A stretch of DNA of 64,000 nucleotides from Phenylobacterium aquaticum (GTDB lineage Bacteria; Pseudomonadota; Alphaproteobacteria; Caulobacterales; Caulobacteraceae): the NCBI RefSeq assembly GCF_022695515.1, contig NZ_JALDPT010000001.1, forward strand, positions 62,001 to 126,000, given 5' to 3'. The first letter of the stretch is position 1. The number at the start of each line of letters is the position of its first letter. Under the pieces are notes generated by a model that ran no database searches, was not told the DNA's origin, and saw only the letters and a list, made by a program, of their open reading frames with translations. A program made the position numbers and the translations under genes. Of this stretch, positions 38,713 to 48,800 are shown piece after piece.

Positions 38713-41100
38713 TCAGCGGCGGAGCACTTGGGGATCCCCGACGCCGGTGACCGCTTCCAATTCGGGTCCTGACAGCAGGTCCGAGGGAGGGAGCTCGAGC
38801 AGGCGCGCAGCCTGAAGAGCGATGTGCCCCCAGGTGCATCGATTGGCGAACAGCAGGCCGAAGGTGTCGAGCGTGCCGCCCCGCCCGATGTAGCCCACGA
38901 CGCGGGTCCGGGCGGGTCCACCGTCGAGCCGCCGCAGCAGCCCGATCATCGGCGCCGGCCGGGTGTGCGAGACGATCAGCCGGCGCTGGTCGGCGGGAAA
39001 GAGCGCCTCCAGGCCCCGGTCGGGCAAGGTGAAGGCCTCTTCCAGTTCGTCGCGTGGCTCGCGCAGACGTCCAGGCTCCAGGATCGCGGTGACGCAGACG
39101 GTGTCGCGCCAGGCCGTCAGCCGCTCGGCGGCCTTGAGTGCTTCCTGCAGCTGGTAGGCGCCGACCGCGACCAGCTGCAGGTCGCAGGCTTTCGAGTCGC
39201 CCAGGACGTGGACCGCCCCTTGGGCGAAGCCTGCGCGGGCCTGCGCGCCGGACAGCGCCGGCGGGATCGGACGCTTGGGGGCGACGATGCAGCCGATCGC
39301 GCCGCGGTCGCCGTAGACCTGCCGAAGCGCTTCCACGGCGCTGTTCCCATCGACCGGGAACAGCACCCGCGCGGTGTCCGACATCTCGCCCAGCAAGGCT
39401 TCCGGCAGGGTGGGGTCCTGGTGGGATTGCTCATTCTTGGCGTTCTCCCAGGTGTGGGAGGTGACCACGAGCGGCACGCCGAGCCAGCCCGGCGGCCGGC
39501 CGATCTCCTTCTGCCGCCGGGCGAAGAGGATCTCCTGCCGTAGGCCGCCCAGCATTTTGGCCGCGAAGGCCTCGTAGCTGACGATCAGATTGAGGCCGCC
39601 CTTGTTGCCCAGCGCCGCGCCGGCGACAGCCTCCTCATTGAGGGCCGTGATGACCGCACCCGTGGTGGATTCCGCGGCGCCCGGCTCGGGCCGGTTCACC
39701 CGATGACGCAGGCGATCGAGGGCTCGTCCCATCTGATTGCTGCGCATTTCGTCAGGGTTGCCAACCCGCACGCGAAGCGCCGGGTTGGCGTCGATCACCT
39801 CGACGAAATAGTCGTCGAGCGCCTTCATGGGCGAGTGCGGCGGCGCATCGGGCGCGGCCCAGGCGGGTTCCGGCAGCCGCGGGGCGGGCGGATGCCGAAC
39901 CGCCAGCGGGTGATCGCGTTCCCGCGGGCGGCCTTGCGCCTCGTGCAGATTGAACGCCGCTGCGGCGGTGTCGAGCTCCTCGGGCGGCACGAAGAGCCGC
40001 CGCGCGCCGGCGTTGAAGGTGTCCCGCGCCGCCGCGTCGTCGTGGGGATTGGCCGGCAGCGGCAGATTGTGCGCAAGGTTGGTGCCAGCGCCTGGAAAAC
40101 CGAAGCCTTTGATCGTGCGCGCGACGACGTACGGCAGGGGGGCGGGATAGCTCCCGCCCCCCGTCGCAAACGCGGCCAGCCGAGTCTCGGTTTCGAGGAC
40201 CGCCCAGGCGAACGCCGCCGGATCTCGCCCGTCGATCTCGAAGGGCGAGAAGCCATTCATGGCCAGGTGGGACTCGAGCCAGGACGCGCCGCCCTCCTGG
40301 GCGATCTCGGTGCGTTGTTCGATGCGGCGTCCGTTGAGGATCATGATCGGGACAACAGCGCCGCTGTCCTCAGCGCGCCACCAGCGCGGCGACCAGTCCG
40401 CGCCCCGTTGCTCCTCGAAGGCCCCGTCGCTCAGGAAGGCGACCAGGGTTTCGCCCGGCAAAGGCATGTGGACATACTGAACCTCGGCGAAGCCGAGGTA
40501 ACCTCCTTCCGAGACGCCGCCGGCGGTGTGTACGCCGACGTGGCTGCCGATCGGCGCGGCCGGCCGTCCCTGCGGATCGACCGCATAGCCGTAGAAGTCG
40601 GTGACCAGGCGGCTCAGGCCTGCGGCGCTGCGATCGTAGCGGCCCTCCTGCGCCGGCGAGAGATTGCCGATGAGCGTGTTCACGGCCTCTATGGCTGCCA
40701 CGCAATGGCCCTGGCCCATGATCCAGGAGCGCGTGGTCCCGGTCAGCGCGTCGGCGGCCAGATAGCCGATATAGGCCGGGACCATATTGAGCGAGCCGCC
40801 GGTGTGGCCTTCCGGGGCAGCCTTGAAATCATCGGCGGACAGCGGCGCGCCGAGCGGATCGACACGGCCCGCATAGGTCATGTGGACGACCAGCCACATG
40901 GCGGCGTTCGCGAGCCGATCGGCGGCGGCCAGGATGCGGAAGACCTCATCGCGCTCGGCGACGGCGCCGGCGGCGACGAGACGGTCGGCGAGGGCATCGA
41001 TGCGGACCCTGGTGGTCACGTCATGCGCAATGACGCCAAATCCAGCGCGCCAGACGTCACGGTCGGAGGCGGCGTCGGTCGGGGGCGTGGGGGTTTCCAC
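38713..41100 (-). CDS. xfp: xylulose-5-phosphate/fructose-6-phosphate phosphoketolase
   Basis: A 795-residue TPP-dependent enzyme. It cleaves xylulose-5-phosphate (or fructose-6-phosphate) with phosphate to acetyl-phosphate plus glyceraldehyde-3-phosphate (or erythrose-4-phosphate). Motifs include EGHTGGSLNMVPAYIGYL, IMGQGHCVAAIEAVN, FLSDGAFEEQRG, RTIKGFGFPGAGTNLAHN and GNPDEMRSNQMG. The length is typical. The start is GTG 41100 with AGGAG about 8 nt upstream. It heads a minus-strand run with usp, gnd and usp, forming a pentose-phosphate-to-acetyl-phosphate route. No acetate kinase gene is in the window, but a phosphotransacetylase lies at 61048. Confidence 0.95.
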   Translation of the reverse strand: METPTPPTDAASDRDVWRAGFGVIAHDVTTRVRIDALADRLVAAGAVAERDEVFRILAAADRLANAAMWLVVHMTYAGRVDPLGAPLSADDFKAAPEGHTGGSLNMVPAYIGYLAADALTGTTRSWIMGQGHCVAAIEAVNTLIGNLSPAQEGRYDRSAAGLSRLVTDFYGYAVDPQGRPAAPIGSHVGVHTAGGVSEGGYLGFAEVQYVHMPLPGETLVAFLSDGAFEEQRGADWSPRWWRAEDSGAVVPIMILNGRRIEQRTEIAQEGGASWLESHLAMNGFSPFEIDGRDPAAFAWAVLETETRLAAFATGGGSYPAPLPYVVARTIKGFGFPGAGTNLAHNLPLPANPHDDAAARDTFNAGARRLFVPPEELDTAAAAFNLHEAQGRPRERDHPLAVRHPPAPRLPEPAWAAPDAPPHSPMKALDDYFVEVIDANPALRVRVGNPDEMRSNQMGRALDRLRHRVNRPEPGAAESTTGAVITALNEEAVAGAALGNKGGLNLIVSYEAFAAKMLGGLRQEILFARRQKEIGRPPGWLGVPLVVTSHTWENAKNEQSHQDPTLPEALLGEMSDTARVLFPVDGNSAVEALRQVYGDRGAIGCIVAPKRPIPPALSGAQARAGFAQGAVHVLGDSKACDLQLVAVGAYQLQEALKAAERLTAWRDTVCVTAILEPGRLREPRDELEEAFTLPDRGLEALFPADQRRLIVSHTRPAPMIGLLRRLDGGPARTRVVGYIGRGGTLDTFGLLFANRCTWGHIALQAARLLELPPSDLLSGPELEAVTGVGDPQVLRR

Positions 41101-41450
41101 AGGCGTTCTCCTGCGAGGCTGCGGGCTTGCGAACCAGACGCCGCCGCGGTCCTCTGCTTACAGCGGCGCGACGCCCGGGCGCCGAAGGATCCTCCGGCCA
41201 TCACCTTCTCGGTGAGCTCAGGTTCTTCAGCACGAGGCCCGTCGGATCGATCCGCGGTGTCCGAGGCCGAGCCAGGGGAGGAGCCGAACCCAACTGCCGT
41301 CGTCGCCGTCGCCAGAGGTCGGTGCACAGCCGATGCGCGAATCGGGCGTGTTGGGCCGTAAGCTCGTGCGCCGGCAGACGTCTTAGGCAAGGCCTCGGCT
41401 TGTCTGTCATCCACTGGGGTTTCCATCCGCGCCCCACAGGGAGTCCCCAA
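41101..41450. other. 350-nt divergent intergenic region between xfp and ohyA
   Basis: Overlapping short frames here are arginine-rich shadows. No FixK-type palindrome or strong hairpin was found. It must hold both divergent promoters. Confidence 0.5.
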
Positions 41451-43034
41451 ATGTCTCAGCCCGATCGAAGCCAGACGCGGGCCTATCTCGTAGGCGGCGG
41501 CATCGCCTCGCTCGCCGCCGCCGCGGTCCTGATCCGCGATGGAGACTTGGTGGGCCGAAACATCACCATCTTCGAGGCCCTGTCGCGTCTGGGCGGCAGT
41601 CTCGACGGCGCGGGCGACCCAGAGCACGGCTATATGATCCGCGGCGGGCGGATGCTGGAGCCCAAGTATCTCTGCACCTACGACCTCTTCGCCAGCATCC
41701 CCACGCTCGACGAGAGCCGCACGGTCACGCAGGAGATCTTCGAGTTCACCGAAACGCTGAAGACCCACTCGACCGCCCGCCTGGTGCGTGACGGACGACG
41801 CCTTGATGCGCCGGACTTCGGCATGCAGGAACGCCATATCCTGGCGCTTGAGAAGCTGGTTCTGGAACCGGAACGGCTGCTAGGGGACAGCCGCATCGCC
41901 GATCATTTCGACGCCGCGTTCTTGGAGACGAACTTCTGGTTCATGTGGGCCACGACGTTCGCGTTCCAGCCGTGGCACAGCGCCGTCGAGCTTCGCCGCT
42001 ATCTGATCCGCTTCGCGCACCTGGTTTCGGGCTTCAATCGCCTCGAAGGCATCATGCGGACGGTCTACAACCAACATGACTCGTTGGTGCGGCCGTTGCG
42101 CAAGTGGTTGGAGTCGCACGGCGTACGCTTCGAACTGGACACCCAGGTCACCGATCTGGAGTTCGTCGACGCCGGCGGGGGGCAAGCGGTCGCGGCGCTA
42201 CGTCTGGCGCGTCGGGGCAGGACAGGGCGTCGCGCGGTCGCCCCCGGCGACCTGGTGTTCGTCACCCTGGGCTCGATGACCGACGCCTCGAGCGAAGGGT
42301 CGATGGACCAGCCCGCGCCGCCAAAGGCAAAACAGGACGGACCCGCCTGGGGCCTCTGGGAGCGGATCGCCGTGCGACGGCCCGAACTCGGCAATCCAGC
42401 CGCGTTCTGCGACCGTGTCGAGGAATCCCGATGGCTCTCCTTCACAGCTACGCTGAGACGACCGGAGCTTCTCGAGGTGATCCGCGACTTCACGGGCAAT
42501 GTGCCAGGGGAGGGCGGTCTGGTGACCTTCGCCGATTCCGCCTGGTTGATGTCGATCGTCGTGCCGCACCAGCCGCATTTCTTGAGCCAGCCCTCTGACG
42601 TGGCGGTCTTCTGGGGCTACGGCCTTCGCGTCGATCGGCCCGGTGACTTCGTCAAGAAGCCGATGGCGCAGTGCTCGGGACGGGAACTGCTCATCGAGCT
42701 GATCGGCCAGCTGGGCCAGCGGGCGCGAACCGATGCGCTGTTGGCGGACGCCGTCTGCCTGCCCTGTATGATGCCGTTCATCACCAGCCAATTTCTCAGG
42801 CGGCGGCCTGGGGACCGGCCCCAGGTGCGCCCCGAGGGCTATCTCAACCTGGGCCTTCTCGGCCAGTTCGTCGAGCTGCCGCACGACGTGGTGTTCACGG
42901 TCGAATACTCCGTGCGCTCGGCGATGGCGGCCGTGTACAGTCTCCTCGGCCTCGATCGCGAGCCGCCGGCGGTCTACAAGGGTCACCTTGATCCCCGAAA
43001 CTTGGTGGCCGCCTTCCGCGCGCTGCACAGCTGA
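41451..43034 (+). CDS. ohyA: oleate hydratase
   Basis: A 527-residue FAD-dependent hydratase adding water to the cis-9 double bond of oleate to give 10-hydroxystearate. The FAD-binding N-terminus has AYLVGGGIASLAAAAVLIRD, then FEALSRLGGSLDGAG and MIRGGRMLEPKYLCTYDLF. Mid-protein has WFMWATTFAFQPWHSAVELRR. ATG 41451 follows AGGGAG; the longer upstream frame is not supported. It is somewhat shorter than many OhyA proteins (about 580-590). A role in membrane-fatty-acid stress is inferred from the neighbouring usp and phospholipase D-like genes. Confidence 0.93.
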   Translation: MSQPDRSQTRAYLVGGGIASLAAAAVLIRDGDLVGRNITIFEALSRLGGSLDGAGDPEHGYMIRGGRMLEPKYLCTYDLFASIPTLDESRTVTQEIFEFTETLKTHSTARLVRDGRRLDAPDFGMQERHILALEKLVLEPERLLGDSRIADHFDAAFLETNFWFMWATTFAFQPWHSAVELRRYLIRFAHLVSGFNRLEGIMRTVYNQHDSLVRPLRKWLESHGVRFELDTQVTDLEFVDAGGGQAVAALRLARRGRTGRRAVAPGDLVFVTLGSMTDASSEGSMDQPAPPKAKQDGPAWGLWERIAVRRPELGNPAAFCDRVEESRWLSFTATLRRPELLEVIRDFTGNVPGEGGLVTFADSAWLMSIVVPHQPHFLSQPSDVAVFWGYGLRVDRPGDFVKKPMAQCSGRELLIELIGQLGQRARTDALLADAVCLPCMMPFITSQFLRRRPGDRPQVRPEGYLNLGLLGQFVELPHDVVFTVEYSVRSAMAAVYSLLGLDREPPAVYKGHLDPRNLVAAFRALHS

Positions 43035-43066
43035 TCGAGATCGAGGATCCGGCCACAGCCGCGGCC

Positions 43067-44518
43067 TTAGCTGTTCTGCGCTTCGCCGCGTTCGAGGGCC
43101 TGGAGCCGTCGCCGTCGCCGGCCAGGCCGCCAAGCGTCGCTGACGTCTGCCGGGTCGCCGATGTGGTAGGTGGTGATAATCCGATCGGCCAGGTTCCGGC
43201 GCAGGGCCGGGATCGGCTTTAGCCGTTGTGCGGCATTGAGGCTGTCGATCGCCCGCCCGAGGCCGCCGTGTCGCGCCCGCGCCCGCGCGACGATCTCGGG
43301 AGCGACCCCGAGGAAGTGTCCCACCAGCCGATCGCGGAGCTCTTCGACGCCGGCTTGCGCGGCCGCGGCGCTCGCCTCGACGCCAAGTTCGCATTCGCTG
43401 TCGAACCCGAATGAGCGGTTGTTCAGGTTCGCCGAGCCGACGCGAAGGACCCGGTTATCGAAGATACTGCACTTGGAGTGCACGATGATCTCGCGACCGC
43501 CAGACGTGGTCGGCGAGAACGCCCGGAACCGGCCAAACCGGTCGGCGGCACGCAACCGCGCGAGCATGGCGCCGCGCACGCGATCCATGGTCAGGCGATC
43601 GAACCAGCTCGGGGCTTGTCCCGTCGTGATCAGCACGACTTCCGGCCCGTTCGGTTCCGACAGGCGCTTGGCCAGAGCGTCGGTGACCACGGGCGAGGTG
43701 AAATATTGGTTCTCCAGATAGATGGCTTGGCGGGCCTGGGCGATGCTCTCGAGTGTCAACCGGCGAATCTCGTCGACGCGCGCCTGCCCGCGCCAGCCGG
43801 GCAAAGTTCGCGAAATGGCGATTTCCAAATTGGCGAGATCCGGAGACACCTCAGGCGGCCACAGGTCGGGGCCGCGCCGCGGCGCCAAGGCCGGCGCTTC
43901 ACCCGCGACACGCCGCCAACGCTCTCGGAACAGCTCGCCCAAAGATCGGGCGGCTGCGCCGTCCACCATCAGCATCAGTTCGTGGCGTGGCGGATGAAAC
44001 AACCGCGTCGGCAGGATTCGCCGCAGGTCCTCCTGGAGGTGCATGGACGTGTCCCAGCGATCGACGCTGATGTCACCGCTGCCGCAGAAGGCCAGGCGGT
44101 CGTCGATCACCAGCACCTTCTGGTGCTGACAGGCGCCAAAGGGGATCTGATCGTCGAGGCAGAATTTTATTCGCGTGCCGGAGAACCAGCCGCGAGCCGC
44201 GTGTGGAAAGAACTGCTGGGTGGCCGCGACCGGCAGGGCCGATTTCCAGATCAGCAGCCGGATGTCGAGGTGTGGACGGGTTTCCGACAGCCGCAGCAGC
44301 ACGCGTCCGATCTCGTCGGGCTCGTCGGAGCCCATCTGGCCGTCGGGCGCCAACCGGGTCCGCGGATCGAACGTCCACCCCAGGAGCAGGATGGAATGGC
44401 GCGCCTTCTCCATCGCGCGCAGCGCGGCCGTGAAATAGGGTTGGGACGCCACCAGCAGCGCGGCTCGATCGGCTGACGCGACCCGCCAGCAAGTCTCCCC
44501 AGCCCTGAACATGGTCAT
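43067..44518 (-). CDS. phospholipase D-family protein, cardiolipin-synthase-like
   Basis: 483 residues with two HKD motifs: HQKVLVIDDRLAFCGSGD in the first half and HSKCSIFDNRVLRVGSANLN in the second. NQYFTSPVV and RWRRVAGEAP are typical of phosphatidyl transferases. No clear transmembrane helix is present at the N-terminus, unlike classic ClsA. An internal ATG two codons on is an alternative start. It may make cardiolipin or hydrolyse phospholipids. It is convergent with ohyA, 32 nt apart. Confidence 0.85.
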   Translation of the reverse strand: MTMFRAGETCWRVASADRAALLVASQPYFTAALRAMEKARHSILLLGWTFDPRTRLAPDGQMGSDEPDEIGRVLLRLSETRPHLDIRLLIWKSALPVAATQQFFPHAARGWFSGTRIKFCLDDQIPFGACQHQKVLVIDDRLAFCGSGDISVDRWDTSMHLQEDLRRILPTRLFHPPRHELMLMVDGAAARSLGELFRERWRRVAGEAPALAPRRGPDLWPPEVSPDLANLEIAISRTLPGWRGQARVDEIRRLTLESIAQARQAIYLENQYFTSPVVTDALAKRLSEPNGPEVVLITTGQAPSWFDRLTMDRVRGAMLARLRAADRFGRFRAFSPTTSGGREIIVHSKCSIFDNRVLRVGSANLNNRSFGFDSECELGVEASAAAAQAGVEELRDRLVGHFLGVAPEIVARARARHGGLGRAIDSLNAAQRLKPIPALRRNLADRIITTYHIGDPADVSDAWRPGRRRRRLQALERGEAQNS

Positions 44519-44789
44519 CGTGGTTCATTCCCCGCGCCTTGGCGAAAATGGCGCCGACCGCTCGCTTGTCCCGCCCGCTGCGGCCCTGTCGGCGGCGCTC
44601 GAAGGGCTTTCAGGTGACCGCCGCGCGTCTCCGGCTGCAGGGCGATCACCGGAGGTCGGCGGCGACTTGCATCCTCGCTCACCCCGGGGGCGTTCGCCAA
44701 CGCCACCCGCCCGTCGCGGCCCAGCCTTTGGCGAGCGCCCGCCGCAAACCACGCCTTCGCTGCCGACACAGTCCCTTGGCTATGCGAAG

Positions 44790-45794
44790 CTATGAAGATT
44801 GGGCGGCCGGATAGCCCTGCAGCATGCGGATATAACTGTCCCGCGCAAGCCCGGCTGCGTCGCCTAGAACATGCTCGCTCATCCGCCCGCGCACCTGGTC
44901 CACCCGATCGACACCCCGCGCGGTGAGCAAGTCCCCTAGCCCCGCCACGAGCGGGCCCATGTGGCGCGGCCCGTGGCGCAGTAGGGCGGAGGTGGTCATC
45001 ACTGCGTCCGCGCCCGCCAACAGGTATTTGAACACGTCCTCGGCCGACTCGACGCCGGTGCTCGCCGCGAGGGAGGCCCCCGTGCGGCCATGCAGGATGG
45101 AGGTCCACATCAGCGGCAGCCGCATCTCGGCCGGGGTGCTGAGGTCCAAATTGAGCGAGCGCCGCAGCGTCACGATGTCGATGTCCGGCTGATAGACGCG
45201 GTTGAACAGCACCAGCCCGTCGGCGCCGGCCGCCGCCAGGGCCAGAGCCATCGCACCCGGGGCGCTGAAGTAGGGGCCGATCTTCACCGCCACGGGCGTT
45301 TGGACCGACGCCTTCACCGCGCGCACAGCGTCCAGATGGCGCTGCTCGACCGCCGCGCCTGTTAGCGACAGCTCGGCGGCGACGACGTAGATATTGAGTT
45401 CGATCGCATCCGCGCCGGCCGACTCCAGGTCGCGGGCATAGTCGGCCCAGCCGTCAGCTGTCACGCAGTTGAGGCTGGCGATCACTGGGATGGCGAGCGC
45501 CGCCTTGGCGCGGCGGATCGTTTCGAGGTAGCGCCCCGGCCCGAAGCCGTAGCCCCCGTAAACCGGAAAATAGCTCTGCGCCTCGGCGAACCCGCTTGCA
45601 GAGGGCTGCATGAGCTGCTCCACGTGCCGTTGCTCCGCCACGACCTGTTCTTCGAAGATCGAGGGCAGGACGACAGCGCCGGCGCCGTAGTCCTCGAGCG
45701 CCCGCAAGGTGGAAAGCTCGCCATTAAGCGGCGAGGCCGAGGCGATCAGCGGGTTGCGCAGCCGAAGGCCCAGATAGCGGGTGGTCAGGTCCAT
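44790..45794 (-). CDS. dihydroorotate-dehydrogenase-like flavoprotein
   Basis: 334 residues of the DHODH/PreA TIM-barrel family. It starts MDLTTRYLGLRLRNPLIAS; the FMN/substrate regions include ASLNCVTADGWADYAR and GADAIELNIYVVAAEL, then PVAVKIGPYFSAPGAMALA and GADGLVLFNRVYQPDID. It lies 25 nt after nifJ in the same operon. In such clusters it is annotated as dihydroorotate-dehydrogenase-like, but pyrimidine synthesis seems unlikely here. A ferredoxin- or GltD-linked reductase, as in dihydropyrimidine dehydrogenase, is an alternative. A longer frame to 45881 is not supported. Confidence 0.85.
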   Translation of the reverse strand: MDLTTRYLGLRLRNPLIASASPLNGELSTLRALEDYGAGAVVLPSIFEEQVVAEQRHVEQLMQPSASGFAEAQSYFPVYGGYGFGPGRYLETIRRAKAALAIPVIASLNCVTADGWADYARDLESAGADAIELNIYVVAAELSLTGAAVEQRHLDAVRAVKASVQTPVAVKIGPYFSAPGAMALALAAAGADGLVLFNRVYQPDIDIVTLRRSLNLDLSTPAEMRLPLMWTSILHGRTGASLAASTGVESAEDVFKYLLAGADAVMTTSALLRHGPRHMGPLVAGLGDLLTARGVDRVDQVRGRMSEHVLGDAAGLARDSYIRMLQGYPAAQSS

Positions 45795-45819
45795 GGCGGG
45801 TTTCCCTCTCGACGCCGCG

Positions 45820-48800
45820 TCAGACCGGCCGCCGATCAGGACCGGCATGGCCGCAGTCCGGATGGAAGCACTCGCCCCCACGACTCGCGAGCTCTTCGTA
45901 CTGGCGGTACTTCTCGGTTACGACCTGCTGCGCCTGGGCGAGCAGCGTTTCGGCGGCGGCGGGATCCGTGCTGGCGAGGGCGCGATAGCGAAGCTCGTTG
46001 TAGGCATAGGCCTTGAACGGGATCGTCGGACGTGGCGAGTCCAGCCGGAACGGCCGCTCTCCGGCGCTGCGCATAGCGGGATTGAATCGGAACAGCGGCC
46101 AATAGCCGCTCGCCGCCGCCAGGTCCTGCTGCTTCATGCCGTAGCGCAGGTCGAAACCGTGCGCGATGCAATGGCTGTAGGCGAGGATCAGCGAGGGTCC
46201 CGGATAGGCTTCGGCCTCGCGGAAGGCGAGCAGCGCCTGCTGGGGATTGGCCCCCATCGCCACCTGCGCGACATAGACGTCGCCATAGGCGATGGCCTGG
46301 AGCGCCAGATCCTTGCGGGCCACCCGCTTGCCGGCCGCCGCGAACTTGGCGACCGCGCCCAGGGGGGTCGCTTTGGAAGCCTGGCCGCCGGTATTGGAAT
46401 AGACCTCGGTGTCGAGCACCAGCAGATTGACGTCGCGGCCGCTCGCCAGCACGTGGTCGAGCCCGCCATAACCGATGTCGTAGGCCCAGCCGTCGCCGCC
46501 CACGATCCAGATGCTGCGCCGGACCAGATGGTCGATCACGGACAGCAGGTCGCGCGACATCTCGTCATCGAAAGCGGCAAGCCTCTGCTTCAGCGTCTCG
46601 ACGCGAGCGCGCTGGGCGCGCAGTTCGGATTCGCGGTCCTGGGGCGTGGCCAGGATCGCGCTCGCCAGATCCTCGCCGACGCGAGGCGCCAGTCGCCGCA
46701 GCAAGGCTCTCGCCACGTCCAGGTGCTTGTCGGCGGCGAGCCGGAAGCCCAGCCCGAACTCCGCATTGTCCTCGAACAGCGAATTGGACCAGGCAGGGCC
46801 GCGGCCGGCGGCGTCCTTGGTCCAGGGCGTGACCGGCAGATTGCCGCCGTAGATCGAGGAACAGCCCGTCGCATTGGCGATCTGCAGCCGGTCCCCGAAC
46901 AGTTGCGACAGCAGCTTGAGATAGGGCGTCTCACCGCACCCGCCGCAAGCCCCGGAGAATTCGAACAGCGGTTCAAGAAACTGCACGCCGCGAACATTGG
47001 CGAAGTCGACGGCCGTACGGTCATTGACCGGTAGGGTCTCGAAGAATGCGATGTTGGCTCGGCCGCTTTCGAGAATGGGCGCCTTGTCGGTGAGATTGAT
47101 CGCCTTGCGGCCGGGATCGATGGCGCTATGTGCGGGGCAGGCCTCGACGCAGACGCCACAGCCGGTGCAGTCTTCCAGATAGATCTCCAGCGAGAACCGC
47201 ACGTTCGGATTGCCCCGGCTGTTGACCGGCGCCGACTTAAAGTTCTCCGGCGCCGCCGCGAGCGCGTCCTCGTCATAGTACTTGGCGCGGATGACGCTGT
47301 GTGGGCAGGCGAAACTGCACTGGCCGCACTGGACGCAAAGGTCCGGATCCCAGGCCGCCACGATGTCCGAGATGTTGCGTTTCTCGAAGGCCGCGGTCCC
47401 GCAGGGGAAAGTCCCATCGACGGGCATCTGGCCGACGCGGATGTCGTCGCCGCGGCCGCGCATGATCTGGGCGGTGATGTCATGGACGAAAGCCGGGGCT
47501 CGGGCGGGCACGATGGGCGGCTGGTCGAAAGCGCTGGTGACCGCGCTGGGAACCTTCACCTCGAAGAGGTTGGCCAGCGCCTGGTCGACGGCCTCGAAGT
47601 TCTGGCGGATGACCTTCTCGCCCTGGGTGGCGTAGCTTTCCTCGATGGCGTGCTTGATCCGCCGGATGGCCTCCTCCCGCGGCAGTACGTCGGAGATGGC
47701 GAAAAAGCAGGTCTGCAAGACGGTGTTGATACGGCCGCCGAGGCCTACCGCACGGGCGACCTGGGACGCATCGATCACGAAAAATCGCAGCCGCTTGTCG
47801 ACAATCTGCGCCTGCAGCCCGCGCGGGAGGTGGTCCCAGATCGCGTCGGGTCCATGCGGGGTGTTGAGCAGGAAGACCCCGCCCGGCGCGGCCAGGCGGA
47901 GCACGTCCAGGCGATCGAGGAAATTCGCCTGATGGCAGGCAATGAAGTTGGCCGATTCGATCAGATAGGGGGCGCGGATCGGCGCCTTGCCGAAGCGCAG
48001 GTGGGAGATGGTCTGGGCGCCCGACTTGTGGGAGTCGTAGACGAAATAGCCCTGGGCGAACCGGTCTGGATCGTCCGCCAGGATCTTGACGCTGTTCTTG
48101 TTGGCTCCGACCGTGCCGTCCGCCCCTAAGCCGAAGAACAGGGCGCGCACGACATCGTCCCGCTCCAGCGAGAAATCGGCATCCACTCTCAGGCTCGTGT
48201 GTGAAACATCGTCGTCAATGCCGACGGTGAACCCTGTCTGTGGCGCCGCCCGGCCCAGCTCGTCGAACACCGCCTTCGCCTGAGCGGGGCTGAAGTTCTT
48301 CGAGCCCAGGCCGTAGCGGCCGCCGATCACCCGCGGCAGCGTTCGGCGCCGCCCGCCGGCCACCGCCTGGGCGAGGGCGGTCACGATGTCGAGGTAGAGG
48401 GGCTCCCCGGGCGCGCCGGGCTCCTTGGTCTGCTCAAGCACCGCCACCGCGCGGCACGTTTCCGGCAGGGCTTCCAGGAAGCGCTCGACGGCGAAAGGCC
48501 GGTAGAGGCGCACCTGCAGCACGCCCACCCGCTCGCCCGCCTCCGCTAGCGTTGCCGCGGTCTCGCGGGCGGTCTCCGCGCCGGAGCCCATCAGCACGAT
48601 CACCCGTTCGGCGTCAGCGGGTCCCTCATATTCGAACAGCCGGTAGGCGCGGCCGGTGAGGTCGGCGAAGCGATCCATCGCCGCCTGCACGATGGCGGGC
48701 GTCGCGGCATAGTAGGGATTCACCGTCTCGCGGGCCTGGAAAAAGGTGTCCGGATTGTGCGCGGTGCCACGGATGAAGGGATGCTCCGGGCTGAGCGCGC

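Noticed and set aside
44519-44789. Minus-strand coding frame between the DHOD-like and phospholipase D-like genes
   Set aside because: The open frame there is arginine/glycine-rich, continues from a shadow of the DHOD-like gene and shows no family features; treated as a 271-nt intergenic gap.
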